DNA of 64,000 nt, from contig DASWZN010000069.1 of NCBI GenBank assembly GCA_036404435.1, forward strand, positions 1 through 64,000, given 5' to 3'. Numbering within the stretch: position 1 is the stretch's first letter; each line of letters begins with the position of its first letter. The notes below the pieces were generated by a model. The model saw nothing but the letters and a program-made list of their open reading frames with translations. It ran no database searches and was not told the DNA's origin. Positions 32,217 through 39,493 of the stretch are shown piece after piece. The DNA is from DASWZN01 sp036404435. GTDB lineage: Bacteria; Acidobacteriota; Terriglobia; Bryobacterales; Bryobacteraceae. The position numbers and the translations under genes are program-made.

Positions 32217-32541
32217 GAAGCTCCCCAAACAGCTCGGCCACCCTTACCTTCATGGCCTTCAGCGCCTTCCTACCCAGGGGCGTGGCCCGGTAGACCTTAC
32301 GAATCGATTGCCCCTTGCGCTTCTCGACCGAGCGTACGTATCCCTTCTTCTCCAACCCGTGGAGAAGAGGATAGAGAGTTCCGAGACTGATCCGATAACC
32401 GTGCCGCGCCAGTTCCTGGGCCATCTCGAGCCCGAAGATCGGTCCTTCGACGGCGTGATGGAGAATGTGGAGGCGGATAAGGCCCGAGTAAAGATCGCGG
32501 TACTCGAAACGGTTCTCAAAATCGCTTTTCGTTATCGTCAT
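32203..32541 (-). CDS. PadR family transcriptional regulator
   Basis: A 112-residue winged-helix repressor. Core: LIRLHILHHAVEGPIFGLEMAQELARHGYRISLGTLYPLLHGLEKKGYVRSVEKRKGQSIRKVYRATPLGRKALK, the classic PadR HTH and wing. Start at MTITKSDFENRF (32541) is preferred over 32586, which coincides with the -35 box. It is first in an operon with an outer-membrane transporter-like gene and two small membrane proteins and probably autoregulates them. Confidence 0.9.
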   Translation of the reverse strand: MTITKSDFENRFEYRDLYSGLIRLHILHHAVEGPIFGLEMAQELARHGYRISLGTLYPLLHGLEKKGYVRSVEKRKGQSIRKVYRATPLGRKALKAMKVRVAELFGELHETR

Positions 32542-32556
32542 TCGATAGCTGCTCTC

Positions 32557-32586
32557 AGCGTATCCGGCGCTCGTATCCGCTGTCAA
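32557..32586 (-). promoter_or_regulatory. Candidate padR promoter with direct-repeat operator
   Basis: On the minus strand TTGACA lies at 32586-32581, followed by a weak -10 (TACGCT with 18-bp spacer). The spacer holds two GGATACG direct repeats (32559-32565 and 32572-32578), 13 bp apart, a possible PadR site. The ATG at 32541 is only ~10 nt from the expected transcript start. Confidence 0.45.
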
Positions 32587-32608
32587 CTGCCGTGCAGCGA
32601 CGAACCCC

Positions 32609-33676
32609 TCAGAACGCCCGCCGGTATTGCACCGGAGGCGCGAGCTTCGCTCCCAAACGCCGTGCGGCGTGCAGGGGCCAGTATGGATCGCGCAGCATCT
32701 CGCGCGCCAGCAGGACCAGGTCCGCTTTCCCGCTGGCCACGATCTCGTTGGCCTGCTCCGGCTCGGTGATCAGCCCCACCGCGCCGGTCGCGATGCCCGC
32801 CTCCTGGCGGATGCGCTCGGCGAACGGAACCTGGTAGCCCGGGCCCAGCGGAATCGTAACGTGCGGTACCAGGCCGCCCGAAGAGCAGTCGATCACGTCC
32901 ACGCCCAGAGGCTTCAGCCGCTGCGCCAGCAGCACGGATTGATCCGCGTCCCAGCCGTCCTCGGCCCAGTCGGTGACCGAGATGCGCACGAACAGCGGGC
33001 AGGCTGCCGGCCATACCTCGCGCACGGCCCAAGTGACGTCGCAGAGCGCGCGAATGCGATGGCCGAGCGGGCCGCCGTATTCGTCGGTGCGCCGGTTGCT
33101 CAGCGGCGAGAGAAACTCGTGCAGCAGGTAGCCGTGCGCGGCGTGGATCTCGACAACGCGGAACCCGGCCTCCACCGCGCGCCGCGCCGCCGCCGCAAAG
33201 GCCGCGCCAATGCGGCGGATTTCCGGCACCGTCAGTTCCTCTGGCGCGACCTCGTGCTCGAGAAACGGAATGGGGCTCGGCGCCACCGGCTGCCAGCCGC
33301 CCCGCTCGGCAGGGATCTGGCCTCCGCCCTCCCAAGGCCGCGCCGTAGAAGCTTTGCGCCCGGCGTGGGCAAGCTGGATGCCCGGCACGGCGCCCTGAGC
33401 CTCGATGAACCGCGCGATGCGGGCCAGCGGCGCGATCTGATCGTCGCTCCAAATCCCCAGGTCGCTCGGCGAGATGCGCCCGCGCGCCTCCACCGCGGCC
33501 GCTTCGGTCATGACCAACCCGGCGCCGCCGGCTGCGCGGCTCCCCAGGTGGACGAGGTGCCAGTCCGTAGCCATGCCGTCTTCGCACGAGTATTGGCACA
33601 TGGGCGAGACCGCGATCCGGTTTCTCAGCCGCACGTCGCGGAAGGAAACGGGAGTAAACAAAGCGGGTTCGTCCAT
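32609..33676 (-). CDS. NADH:flavin oxidoreductase, YqjM-type old yellow enzyme
   Basis: A 355-residue FMN-dependent ene-reductase. SPMCQYSCEDG carries the Cys typical of the YqjM/thermophilic-like OYE class. HAGRKAS contributes FMN binding, and EIHAAHGYLLHEFLSPLSNRRTDEYGG contains the His/Asn-type active-site pair region and Tyr. C-terminal GLITEPEQANEIV and LLAREMLRDPYWP bind the FMN phosphate. It reduces activated C=C bonds with NAD(P)H; physiological substrate unknown. It is transcribed toward padR but separated by the padR promoter, and divergent from ctaB. Confidence 0.92.
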   Translation of the reverse strand: MDEPALFTPVSFRDVRLRNRIAVSPMCQYSCEDGMATDWHLVHLGSRAAGGAGLVMTEAAAVEARGRISPSDLGIWSDDQIAPLARIARFIEAQGAVPGIQLAHAGRKASTARPWEGGGQIPAERGGWQPVAPSPIPFLEHEVAPEELTVPEIRRIGAAFAAAARRAVEAGFRVVEIHAAHGYLLHEFLSPLSNRRTDEYGGPLGHRIRALCDVTWAVREVWPAACPLFVRISVTDWAEDGWDADQSVLLAQRLKPLGVDVIDCSSGGLVPHVTIPLGPGYQVPFAERIRQEAGIATGAVGLITEPEQANEIVASGKADLVLLAREMLRDPYWPLHAARRLGAKLAPPVQYRRAF

Positions 33677-33806
33677 AAGCTTCCAGTATCGCGGGATTCG
33701 GTCGCGTCTGCACGCTACAATAGCTCCAGGGCCATTCCTGGGGATGCGTAAAACTTACTGCGGAATCGTAAACCGCGCCGCGAGCATCATAAGAAGCGAG
33801 CCCCCG

Positions 33807-34661
33807 ATGCGCAACTACCTCGAGCTGACCAAGCCCACCATCACGTGGCTGATCCTCGGCAGCACGGCCGTGGGCTACTATTTCGGCCTCGGCGGAGGGG
33901 CGGCGCACTGGCTGGTGCTGTTCTACACCCTTCTCGGAACGGGCCTGCTCGCCTCCGGCACGGCCACGCTCAACGAGTGGTACGAGCGCGACGCCGATGC
34001 CAAAATGCGGAGGACCGAAGCGCGGCCGATTCCTTCCGGGCGCGTCAGCCCTGGCCGGGCGTTGGCGTTCGGCCTCGCTCTTTCGGCGCTCGGCTTCTTA
34101 GACCTCGCCCTGGCGGTCAACTGGGTCGCGGCCCTGTGGGGATTGGCCACGCTGGCGACCTACCTGCTGCTCTATACGCCGCTCAAGCAGCGCACCAAGC
34201 ACGCCACCACCATCGGGGCGTTTCCGGGCGCGATGCCGCCGCTGATCGGTTTCGCGGCCGCGGCCGGCGGCCTTTCCGCGCAGGCCTGGGTATTGTTCGG
34301 CATTCTCTTTCTGTGGCAGTTTCCGCACTTCCTCTCGATCGCCTGGATGTATCGCGAGGACTACGGTCGGGCGGGCATCGTGATGCTGCCCGTGGTCGAG
34401 CCGGACGGCAAATCGACCGCGCGGCAGATCGTCATCGCCTCGCTGCTGCTCGTTCCCGCCAGCCTCGCCCCGGCATTCCTGCACATGACGGGGACGGTCT
34501 ACCTGTTCGGCGCGCTGGCCCTGGGCATCGCGTTCCTTTCCGCCGGGCTGCGGGTCGCTCTCGAGCGCACCCGGCTGCGCGCGCGGCAGGTGCTGCTGGC
34601 GTCGGTCGTCTACCTGCCGTTGCTTTATGGTTTGATGTTGTTGGACAGGCCGCGGTTGTGA
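33807..34661 (+). CDS. ctaB: Protoheme IX farnesyltransferase (heme O synthase)
   Basis: CtaB/CyoE, 284 residues, a UbiA-superfamily enzyme that farnesylates heme B to heme O for heme-copper oxidases. The first Asp-rich motif is visible in NEWYERDADAKMRRTEARPIPSG, and LLYTPLKQRTKHATTIGAFPGAMPPLIG and the second motif region (WQFPHFLSIAWMYREDY) are diagnostic. About nine membrane helices. Start ATG 33807; an in-frame ATG at 33744 is possible but lacks similarity. It overlaps the following ABC gene (GTGA). Confidence 0.94.
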   Translation: MRNYLELTKPTITWLILGSTAVGYYFGLGGGAAHWLVLFYTLLGTGLLASGTATLNEWYERDADAKMRRTEARPIPSGRVSPGRALAFGLALSALGFLDLALAVNWVAALWGLATLATYLLLYTPLKQRTKHATTIGAFPGAMPPLIGFAAAAGGLSAQAWVLFGILFLWQFPHFLSIAWMYREDYGRAGIVMLPVVEPDGKSTARQIVIASLLLVPASLAPAFLHMTGTVYLFGALALGIAFLSAGLRVALERTRLRARQVLLASVVYLPLLYGLMLLDRPRL

Positions 34662-35569
34662 TCGTCTCTGCGGAAAACCTGACGCGCCAGTACGGCGCCC
34701 GGAGTGCGCTCGCGGGCGTCTCCTTCCAGGTGCGCGAGCGCGAGATCTTCGGCGTGCTCGGCCCCAACGGCGGCGGGAAATCGACCCTGTTCCGCATCCT
34801 GGCGACCATGCTCGCTCCCTCCACCGGCGCGGCGAGCGTGGCGGGTTACGACGTCGAGCGCCAGCCGGCCGAGGTGCGCCGCCGCATCGGCGTGGTCTTC
34901 CAGTCGCAGAGCCTTGACAAGAAGCTGACCGTGTTCGAGAACCTGCGCGCCCAGGGGCATCTGTTCGCCATGCACGGGCGAGAACTGGCGGAGCGGATCG
35001 AAGAAGTGGCGCTGCGCCTCGGCCTCGCGGACCGGCGCGACGACCTGGTCGAGACGCTTTCGGGCGGCTTGCGCCGGCGCGTCGAGATCGCCAAGGGCCT
35101 GCTGCACCGGCCCGCCGTGCTCCTCATGGACGAGCCTTCTACCGGCCTCGATCCGGGCGCGCGCCGCGAGCTCTGGCAGTACGTCGAGGAGCTGCGCGAC
35201 CGCCAAGGAATCACCGTGCTGGTGACCACTCACATTCTCGACGAGGCGGACCGCGCCGACCGGCTCCTGCTGCTGCACCAGGGCAAAGTGGTCGCCGAGG
35301 GCGCCCCCGCCGAGCTGAAGTCGCGCATCGGCGGAGACGTGGTGATCCTCGACGTGGACGACCCGGCGCGGTTGCTGCCGGAACTTCGCGCGCGGTTCGG
35401 CGTCGAAGCCACCGCGGAGAACGGCTCGCTACGCGTCGAGATCGGCAACGGCCACCGTTTCATCGCCGAGGCGGTGGAGGCCTTCCCGGGCGCCATCCGG
35501 TCGGTGGCGCTGCACAAGCCGACCCTTGAAGACGTCTTCCTGGATGAAACCGGAGCGCGCCTGACATGA
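34658..35569 (+). CDS. ABC transporter ATP-binding protein (ABC-2 exporter type)
   Basis: A 303-residue ATPase: Walker A GPNGGGKST, Q-loop VFQSQSLDKKLT, signature LSGGLRRRVEIAKGL, Walker B AVLLMDEPSTGLDP and H-loop VTTHILDEA. The C-terminal ~80 residues are the extra domain common in drug/lipid-type ABC-2 exporters (LHKPTLEDVFLDETG). GTG start in ctaB overlap, ATGA overlap with the permease. Its position between heme-O synthase and SCO1-CtaM suggests a role in oxidase biogenesis, perhaps heme or copper handling, though the substrate cannot be read from sequence. Confidence 0.9.
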   Translation: MIVSAENLTRQYGARSALAGVSFQVREREIFGVLGPNGGGKSTLFRILATMLAPSTGAASVAGYDVERQPAEVRRRIGVVFQSQSLDKKLTVFENLRAQGHLFAMHGRELAERIEEVALRLGLADRRDDLVETLSGGLRRRVEIAKGLLHRPAVLLMDEPSTGLDPGARRELWQYVEELRDRQGITVLVTTHILDEADRADRLLLLHQGKVVAEGAPAELKSRIGGDVVILDVDDPARLLPELRARFGVEATAENGSLRVEIGNGHRFIAEAVEAFPGAIRSVALHKPTLEDVFLDETGARLT

Positions 35570-36303
35570 ACTTCTGGCTGCCCGTCTGGGCCCTGTGGCA
35601 TCGGGACCTGGTGCGCTTCTGGCGCGAGAAGGCGCGCGTGGCGGGCTACATCGGCTCGCCGCTGGTGTTCTGGCTGCTGATCGGCTCCGGCTTCGGCGAC
35701 CTGGGCTTCTTCTTCCCCGGCGCGCTGGTGCTCACGGTGATGTTCTCCGCCGTGTTTTCCACCATGTCGCTGATCGAGGACCGGCGTGAGGGCTTCCTAC
35801 TCTCGATGCTGGTTTCGCCCGCGCCGCGCAGCTCCATGGTGCTCGGCAAGATCCTGGGCTCTTCGACGCTGGCCTGGCTCCAGGGGATGGTGTTCCTGTG
35901 CTTCGTGCCCGCCACCGGCCACACGCCCAACGCCGCCGCCCTGCTCGAAGCCGCGGGCGTGATCCTGCTGATCGCGTTCACATTCACGGTCGCCGGATTC
36001 GTCATCGCCTGGCAGATGGAATCGACGCAGGGCTTCCACGCCGTCATGAACCTGGTCCTGCTGCCGCTGTGGCTGGTATCGGGCGCGCTGTTCCCGATGG
36101 CGAAGGCGCACGGCTGGGTGCAGTGGCTGATGCGCGCCAACCCAGTGACGTACGCCGTCTCGGCGTTGCGCGCGCCGCTCGAAGGCCACGCCGGCGTGCC
36201 CGCTCCGGCGGCCAGCGTGATCGTGACCGCGTGCTTCGCCGCGGCTCTCTTCGCGGTGGCCACGCTCTCCGCGACCCGCCGGACGGCGAGGACCTTCGCG
36301 TGA
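35566..36303 (+). CDS. ABC-2 type permease
   Basis: A 245-residue membrane subunit with six hydrophobic helices. It contains the ABC-2 coupling helix region VLTVMFSAVFSTMSLIEDRREGFL and the conserved LPLWLVSGALFPM before the last helices (MRANPVTYAVSALR). It pairs with the ATPase encoded just before, by a 4-bp overlap, and is coupled to the SCO1-CtaM gene by another (GTGA). Confidence 0.9.
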   Translation: MNFWLPVWALWHRDLVRFWREKARVAGYIGSPLVFWLLIGSGFGDLGFFFPGALVLTVMFSAVFSTMSLIEDRREGFLLSMLVSPAPRSSMVLGKILGSSTLAWLQGMVFLCFVPATGHTPNAAALLEAAGVILLIAFTFTVAGFVIAWQMESTQGFHAVMNLVLLPLWLVSGALFPMAKAHGWVQWLMRANPVTYAVSALRAPLEGHAGVPAPAASVIVTACFAAALFAVATLSATRRTARTFA

Positions 36304-37313
36304 AACCGCTCCTGTGGGACAGGCCTCCGGCCTGTCGCCGAAAAACGAGCATCCTCGCGGCTCTTGTCCTAACCCTGGCCGGATGCGCGCGGCACAACGC
36401 CCTGCCCGTCTACGGCCACGTGCCCGCGTTTGTCCTGAGCTCGCAGACCGGCGCGGTTTTCGATAGCAAAACCCTCGACGGAAAGATCTGGGTCGCCGAC
36501 TTCTTCTTTACGACCTGCATGGGCCCCTGCCCGCGCATGTCGGCCGAGATGCACTGGGTCCAGAAGCAAATCGGAGATCTGCCGGACGTGCGGCTGGTCT
36601 CGTTCACCGTCGATCCGCAACAGGACACGCCGCCGGTGCTGGCCGCTTACGCACAGCGTTTCCGCGCCGAACCCGGCCGCTGGTTCCTCCTCACCGGCTC
36701 GTCGGCGACGCTCAACACTCTGGACCGCGACGCCTTCAAGATGGGCAACGTCGACGGCACCTTCGTCCACTCCACGCTGTTCGCGCTGGTGGACCGTCGC
36801 GGCTTCATCCGCGGCTACTACCACACGGAAGAGGGCGAGAGCCTCGACCCGCTGATCGCAGCCATCCGCCGCCTGAGTGGGACAGGCCTCCGGCCTGTCT
36901 CGCGCGTCCACGACCTTCCCGCCGTGAACGCCGTGCTGAACGCCGCCGCGGCCGTGTTGCTGGTGTGGGGCTTCGCGCTCATCCGCCGCGGGCGCAAGCG
37001 CACGCATCGCAACGTCATGCTGGCGGCGTTCACGGTCTCGACGCTCTTCCTGATCTGCTACATCATCTACCACGCGCAAGCGGGCGTAGTGCGGTTCGAG
37101 CGGACTGGCCCCATCCGCACGGTCTACCTGACGATTCTCTTCACCCACACGCTGCTGGCAGCCGCCGTGCCGCCGCTCGCCATCGTGACGCTCTCGCGCG
37201 GTCTGCGCGCGCGCTTCGACCGCCATCGCGCCATCGCCCGTTGGACCCTGCCCATCTGGCTTTACGTCAGCGTCACGGGCGTGGTGGTGTACTGGATGCT
37301 GTACCGGATGTAG
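36300..37313 (+). CDS. SCO1/SenC copper chaperone fused to CtaM (DUF420) membrane domain
   Basis: A 337-residue two-domain protein. Residues ~17-29 form a lipoprotein signal (LVLTLAGC, Cys29). The SCO1 thioredoxin-fold domain (~36-192) has the copper-binding CxxxC at C73/C77 (TTCMGPCPRM) and His157 (GTFVHSTLF), so it can load the CuA site of cytochrome oxidase. After residues 193-200, encoded by a dispersed repeat, a DUF420/CtaM domain (~203-337) begins VHDLPAVNAVLNAAAAVLL with its four membrane helices and conserved His (YHAQAG, TILFTHTLLAA). CtaM is needed for oxidase maturation in Bacillus. Residues ~5-13 come from a second repeat copy. GTG start, coupled to the ABC permease. Confidence 0.88.
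   Translation: MKPLLWDRPPACRRKTSILAALVLTLAGCARHNALPVYGHVPAFVLSSQTGAVFDSKTLDGKIWVADFFFTTCMGPCPRMSAEMHWVQKQIGDLPDVRLVSFTVDPQQDTPPVLAAYAQRFRAEPGRWFLLTGSSATLNTLDRDAFKMGNVDGTFVHSTLFALVDRRGFIRGYYHTEEGESLDPLIAAIRRLSGTGLRPVSRVHDLPAVNAVLNAAAAVLLVWGFALIRRGRKRTHRNVMLAAFTVSTLFLICYIIYHAQAGVVRFERTGPIRTVYLTILFTHTLLAAAVPPLAIVTLSRGLRARFDRHRAIARWTLPIWLYVSVTGVVVYWMLYRM
36314..36336. repeat. Short dispersed hairpin repeat in the SCO1 N-terminus
   Basis: A 23-bp unit: GTGGGAC followed by a palindromic core AGGCCTCCGGCCT and closing GTC. Identical to the units at 36877-36899 and 38047-38069. It lies in frame in the first codons of the SCO1-CtaM gene. Confidence 0.9.
36877..36899. repeat. Short dispersed hairpin repeat at the SCO1-CtaM junction
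   Basis: The same 23-bp unit as at 36314-36336. It encodes the residues SGTGLRPV exactly between the two domains of the fusion. Confidence 0.92.
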
Positions 37314-38031
37314 CCCGCCGCCCGCCGAACACCGCCAGCTCGAACGCCTTGAAATAGCAGTCTACGTCGGTGAAGCCGATCGCACGCAGCCACTCGCATT
37401 GCGTCTCGACCGGCGCCAGGATGTTGGCGTCCTTGTCGGCGCGGCGATAGTATGTCGTCTCGATCTCCTCGCGCGGAACTGCTGGCTGCCAGCGCTGCAA
37501 GCTGTCCAGGAACGCCTCGTCGTTCACACGGCCGAGCCACGGCGAACCGGGTGCAACGTGCTCCACGTTGACGAAGATGCCGCCCGACGCGAGCAGTTCG
37601 TGGATCTCCGCGTAGATCTCATTCTTGCGGGTATCGGGCTGGTGGTGAATCGAAAAGCCGGACACCACGGCGTCGAAAGGACCGAACGGCGCGGCGGCGC
37701 GCGTCCAGGACGGCTGGCCGTAGTCCACGCTCAGAATCTCCACGCTGCCGGCCCGCTCCGAGAAGCGTTTTCGCGCCGCGTCGAGCATCGGTTCGGAGAA
37801 ATCGAGCAGCACGGCGCGCGCCTGCGGCCAGCGGTCCAGAATCGCCGCCGCGAGCACTCCGTCGCCGCAGCCCAGATCGAGGATTCTCTCGATGGGCCGC
37901 TCGCACGCGGCAATCAGGCGCAGCATAATATCGATCTGCGCCTGGGCGAATGGGATCGCTCCGCGAACGCCTTCGAGAAACGTCGTCGCCAGATCGGAGG
38001 ATTTCCAGACCGCGTCGGTGGGCTTGGCCAT
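37273..38031 (-). CDS. Class I SAM-dependent methyltransferase
   Basis: A 252-residue methyltransferase with SAM motif I ILDLGCGDGVLAAAIL, motif post-I LLDFSEPMLDAARKRF, and a later FDAVVSGFSIHHQPDTRKNEIYAEIHELLASGGIFVNVEHVA. This is typical of small-molecule type 11/12/25 methyltransferases. The substrate is not deducible. Its 3' end overlaps the convergent SCO1-CtaM gene by 41 bp, so the last ~13 residues may be variable. No operon partner. Confidence 0.88.
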   Translation of the reverse strand: MAKPTDAVWKSSDLATTFLEGVRGAIPFAQAQIDIMLRLIAACERPIERILDLGCGDGVLAAAILDRWPQARAVLLDFSEPMLDAARKRFSERAGSVEILSVDYGQPSWTRAAAPFGPFDAVVSGFSIHHQPDTRKNEIYAEIHELLASGGIFVNVEHVAPGSPWLGRVNDEAFLDSLQRWQPAVPREEIETTYYRRADKDANILAPVETQCEWLRAIGFTDVDCYFKAFELAVFGGRRATSGTASSTPPRP

Positions 38032-38046
38032 TCCTCAGTGTAAACG

Positions 38047-38069
38047 GTGGGACAGGCCTCCGGCCTGTC
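38047..38069. repeat. Short dispersed hairpin repeat, intergenic
   Basis: Third exact copy of the 23-bp unit, between the divergent methyltransferase and the gene at 38101. Confidence 0.92.
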
Positions 38070-38100
38070 GAGGCGCAAGGCCTGCTAGAATCCACTGAAG

Positions 38101-38592
38101 ATGGCTATTCGTGTGAATCCCAGCGCCGAACGCCCGGCTTCCGGCGGCTTTCCGACCGCTATTGTCGTCACGCTGGTGATCGCCGCGGTGGTCGCGGTGG
38201 CTGCGCTCGTGCTGGCGCGCGGCGGGTCGCGGCAGCCGCCGGCCCCGGTGCTGACGCCGGAAGCGCGCGCCTACGTGCACGCCGGCTACCTCAGCTTGAG
38301 CGAAGTCAACATGAGCGCGAAGCAGAACTTCGCGGAGCAGACGCTGGTCGAGGTCACCGGCAAAATCACCAACGCCGGCAACCGCATGCTGAAGCAGATC
38401 GACCTCAACTGCGTGTTCCGCGACCCCTCGGGCCGGGTGGTGCTGCGCGACCGCGTGTCCATCGTTCAAGAGCGCCTGGGCGGCCTCAAGCCGGGCGAGA
38501 CGAAGGAGTTTCGACTGCCGTTCGACACCATCCCCGAAAGCTGGAACAACGTGCTGCCGGAACTGGTGATCGCCCAGATTATCTTCGGGTAG
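38101..38592 (+). CDS. Single-pass membrane protein with FxLYD/DUF2393-like domain
   Basis: A 163-residue protein with an N-terminal membrane helix (AIVVTLVIAAVVAVAALVLA, ~20-40). It is followed by an extracytoplasmic beta-sandwich: LVEVTGKITNAGNRMLKQIDLNCVFRDPSGRVVL...GLKPGETKEFRLPF. This pattern (tested-residue GxIxN, xPGxxxxF) resembles FxLYD-type domains of membrane-anchored proteins. Function unknown. It converges on the rhomboid gene with 2 bp between stops. Confidence 0.6.
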   Translation: MAIRVNPSAERPASGGFPTAIVVTLVIAAVVAVAALVLARGGSRQPPAPVLTPEARAYVHAGYLSLSEVNMSAKQNFAEQTLVEVTGKITNAGNRMLKQIDLNCVFRDPSGRVVLRDRVSIVQERLGGLKPGETKEFRLPFDTIPESWNNVLPELVIAQIIFG

Positions 38593-38594
38593 CT

Positions 38595-39422
38595 TCAAAC
38601 CCCCGCCGAGCGCAGCATCAGTGCGAACGAAGCCGCCGTCAGCGCGATCGCAACTAAGGCGGCGCCGCGCCAGAACCGCTCGCCGAAAGTGTCCGCCAGC
38701 TTCGGGGTCCCGGCTACGTACGCCGCGCAGAATCCGCCCGCCAGGCCGCCGATGTGCGCCGCCTGATCGATAAACGGGATCAAAAACCCCAGCACCAGCA
38801 TGTACATAACCCAGCGGACGTACATGCCGCGCATCGCCGCGGCCGCAGGGTTGGAGCGATGGCGCACGCCCAGGGCGATCATCGCGCCGATCAGCCCCAT
38901 GATGCCGGCCGACGCGCCCACGGACAGGCTGTCCGACCACATCGAGCTCAAAAAGAAACCAGCCACGGAAGCCACAAAGTAAATGACGATCATGCGCGCC
39001 GCCCCAAAGATTTCCTCGACCTGCGCGCCCACGTCGAACAGGACCCAGGAGTTCATCAGGATGTGGAGCACGCCGCCGTGCAGGAAGCCCGCCGTCACCA
39101 GGCGCCACCATTGGCCGCTATCGAACACCCGCCACTTCGCGCCCAACCGGTACAGTGTGGGGCCGTCGATCCCCAGCAGCGCATTCGACGATGCGGTCCC
39201 CATGCTCAGCGCCAGCGTGACCGCGAACAGACCGCAATTGAGGAGCAAAATGATGGATGTCGTGAAGCGGGCGTGCGGAATGAACCCGCCTAGGATGTCA
39301 CTGGGATGCCGCACGTCAATGGCCCGCTGACCCACCTGCGTATCGCAATAGGGGCACACACGATCGCTGACGGTGATGAATGCCCGGCAGTGCGGGCACA
39401 TGCGGCGTTTGTCCATGGCCAA
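38595..39422 (-). CDS. Rhomboid family intramembrane serine protease with N-terminal zinc ribbon
   Basis: A 275-residue polytopic membrane protease. The N-terminus has a two-CxxC zinc-ribbon-like motif, C9-x2-C12 and C23-x2-C26 (MCPHC, VCPYC). The rhomboid core shows LLNCGLFAVTLALS and GEFWRLVTAGFLHGGVLHILMN-type WWRLVTAGFLHGGVLHILMNSWVL (loop with the HxxxN), catalytic Ser in VGASAGIMGLIGA, and the base His in DQAAHIGGLAGG. Substrates unknown. Start ATG 39422, with MDKRR as an equivalent alternative two codons in. Confidence 0.9.
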   Translation of the reverse strand: MAMDKRRMCPHCRAFITVSDRVCPYCDTQVGQRAIDVRHPSDILGGFIPHARFTTSIILLLNCGLFAVTLALSMGTASSNALLGIDGPTLYRLGAKWRVFDSGQWWRLVTAGFLHGGVLHILMNSWVLFDVGAQVEEIFGAARMIVIYFVASVAGFFLSSMWSDSLSVGASAGIMGLIGAMIALGVRHRSNPAAAAMRGMYVRWVMYMLVLGFLIPFIDQAAHIGGLAGGFCAAYVAGTPKLADTFGERFWRGAALVAIALTAASFALMLRSAGV

Positions 39423-39493
39423 ATTCCATTGTAGCGGACGCTTGCGGCTCGCCCCGCCATCTGCACGTTGCTAAGATCGGAATCGGGGGTCGC

